Source: an uncultured Flavobacteriaceae bacterium (lineage in GTDB: Bacteria > Bacteroidota > Bacteroidia > Flavobacteriales > Flavobacteriaceae). From it: a DNA stretch of 64,000 bases. How positions within the stretch are numbered: position 1 is the first letter of the stretch; each line of letters opens with the position of its first letter. Shown here piece after piece: positions 63,061 to 64,000 of the stretch. Where the stretch lies: contig CANMXP010000008.1 in NCBI GenBank assembly GCA_947501845.1, positions 124,001-188,000 on the forward strand. Reading direction: 5' to 3'. Made by a program: the position numbers and the translations under genes. A model generated the notes under the pieces. That model saw nothing but the letters and a program-made list of their open reading frames with translations, was not told the origin of the DNA and searched no databases.

Positions 63061-64000
63061 TTACCTCTTAACAATTAGCTTTTTTGCACCAATGCCCTGG
63101 GCTTGGACTGCTTTAACATAATAAACCCCGTCGCTTAAAAACCCCGTGTTTAATTTTGTAGTAACTCCAGGCGTTACTTCAAAACGCTTCACTTCTTGAC
63201 CGTATTGGTTTATGATTTGGAATGCATCATATGCTCTGGACTTTATATTTAAAATCCCGTTGTTGGGAATGGGGAACATATTAAACGCTTCTGCATTTTT
63301 TTGTAGCTCCTCCGTATGTAATACCGTTCCAAAATCTTTCCATACATCTGCTGTTCTGTAAGCGGATGCACTGCCTGCTGGTACATTCAAAATGGCACCT
63401 GCGGTATTCACATTATCAAAAACATTGCTATCAATTACCAAAGGAGATGCATGAGCAACAGTTACCGATGTTAATCTTATACAGCCAGCAAACGCATAAT
63501 TTCCAATATTGATAACAGAGTCTGGAATACGTATTGATGTTAAATTTGTACAACCAAAAAACGTGCGTATTCCAATACTTGGAACCGAATCTGGTATAAC
63601 TATTGATGTTAAACCTGCACAACCTCTAAACACAGATCCCCCTATACCTGTAACTGAATCTGGAAGATTTATTGATGTTAAACTTACACAATTAGAAAAT
63701 ACAAGATCAGCAATATCAGTTACAGAATCAGGAATAGTTATGGATGTCAGAAGCGTACAGCTTCTAAACGCAGCAGGTCCAATACTGGTAACAGAATCTG
63801 GAATATCTAATGATGTCAAACTTACGCATTGATTAAATGCAGAATTTCCAATACTAGTAACAGAATCTGGGACACTTATTGATGTTAAGCTTCTACAACC
63901 AGAAAACACAGCAGCTTCAATGCTTGTAATAGAATTGGGAATATCCAACGACGTTATCCCTGTACAATTAGAAAATGCTGTAGACCCAATACTTATAACC
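63061..64000 (-). CDS. BspA-type leucine-rich-repeat protein with type IX secretion C-terminal domain, 5'-truncated
   Basis: The frame runs off the right edge, so the N-terminus is missing; the TTG near 63948 is not a start, as repeats continue upstream. Seven full 23-residue BspA-like repeats are visible (consensus SI.IPDSVTSIG..AF..C..LT) plus part of another. After a non-repeat linker (VIDSNVFDNVNTAGAILNVP), the last ~75 residues form a type A T9SS sorting domain (MFPIPNNGILNI, QIINQYGQEVKRF, LSDGVYYVKAV, KKLIVKR). It is secreted through the PorSS and likely displayed on the surface. Such proteins mediate adhesion in other Bacteroidota; the ligand here is unknown. Confidence 0.9.
   Translation of the reverse strand, partial: VISIGSTAFSNCTGITSLDIPNSITSIEAAVFSGCRSLTSISVPDSVTSIGNSAFNQCVSLTSLDIPDSVTSIGPAAFRSCTLLTSITIPDSVTDIADLVFSNCVSLTSINLPDSVTGIGGSVFRGCAGLTSIVIPDSVPSIGIRTFFGCTNLTSIRIPDSVINIGNYAFAGCIRLTSVTVAHASPLVIDSNVFDNVNTAGAILNVPAGSASAYRTADVWKDFGTVLHTEELQKNAEAFNMFPIPNNGILNIKSRAYDAFQIINQYGQEVKRFEVTPGVTTKLNTGFLSDGVYYVKAVQAQGIGAKKLIVKR

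Noticed and set aside
63400-64000. Regular 69-bp repeats considered as CRISPR or satellite DNA
   Set aside because: The periodicity is that of the 23-residue BspA-type protein repeat in an intact frame.

Overview
The window is AT-rich chromosomal DNA from a member of the Bacteroidota, most likely a marine Flavobacteriaceae. The evidence is the TAnnTTTG promoter boxes (TTG about 20 bp upstream in the best cases), Bacteroidota-type lipoprotein signals, a single-chain SecDF, a BspA-type leucine-rich-repeat protein with a type IX secretion C-terminal tail, and trp genes ordered E-G-D-C-F-B-A. No tRNA, rRNA, CRISPR array, transposase or phage gene was seen. It looks like ordinary chromosome with repeat-rich spacers.

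Layout. 1-11.5 kb is carbohydrate catabolism: the end of a tagaturonate reductase, then an L-fucose unit (secreted GH29 fucosidase, lactonase-type amidohydrolase, SDR dehydrogenase, FucP-type permease, mutarotase) and, after two intrinsic terminators, a xylose operon (GntR regulator, xylulokinase, xylose isomerase, Na+/sugar symporter). 11.5-15.8 kb carries a small membrane protein, a LysR/NAD(P)H-oxidoreductase divergent pair, two rhodaneses and two thioredoxin-fold proteins. 15.85-23.5 kb is a complete trp operon, opened by a consensus promoter, an 18-residue leader peptide with three consecutive Trp codons and a terminator hairpin, which together form a classical attenuator. 23.5-38.1 kb is mixed: DUF805, TrmL, AraC regulator, VOC protein, methyltransferase, RhlE-type helicase, M1 peptidase, a UDG-fold protein, TPR proteins, YaaA, lipoproteins and an uncharacterised overlapping gene pair. 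38.2-54 kb is largely housekeeping: RluD, PASTA protein, Ddl, CoaD, SulP transporter, M14 peptidase, Nudix, PyrE, BirA, RsfS, FtsH, LUD protein, CdsA, Psd, ACBP. 54-64 kb, on the minus strand, has SecDF, a small SecD-neighbour protein, malate dehydrogenase, a DUF6588 outer-membrane protein, GyrB and the 5'-truncated LRR protein.

The most unusual part is the trp operon. Its intergenic junctions after trpE contain REP-like hairpins or heptanucleotide tandem repeats. Near-identical hairpins lie 8-10 nt upstream of the trpG, trpD, trpB and trpA start codons. A ten-unit heptamer array runs into the trpC start codon. One repeat appears inserted in frame inside trpF, and another supplies the trpF stop codon. 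Other points of interest are further heptamer arrays at 42.6 kb, long inverted-repeat elements at 30.4 and 54.1 kb, a pyrE promoter that predicts a leaderless transcript, and a hairpin at the very 5' end of the gyrB message.
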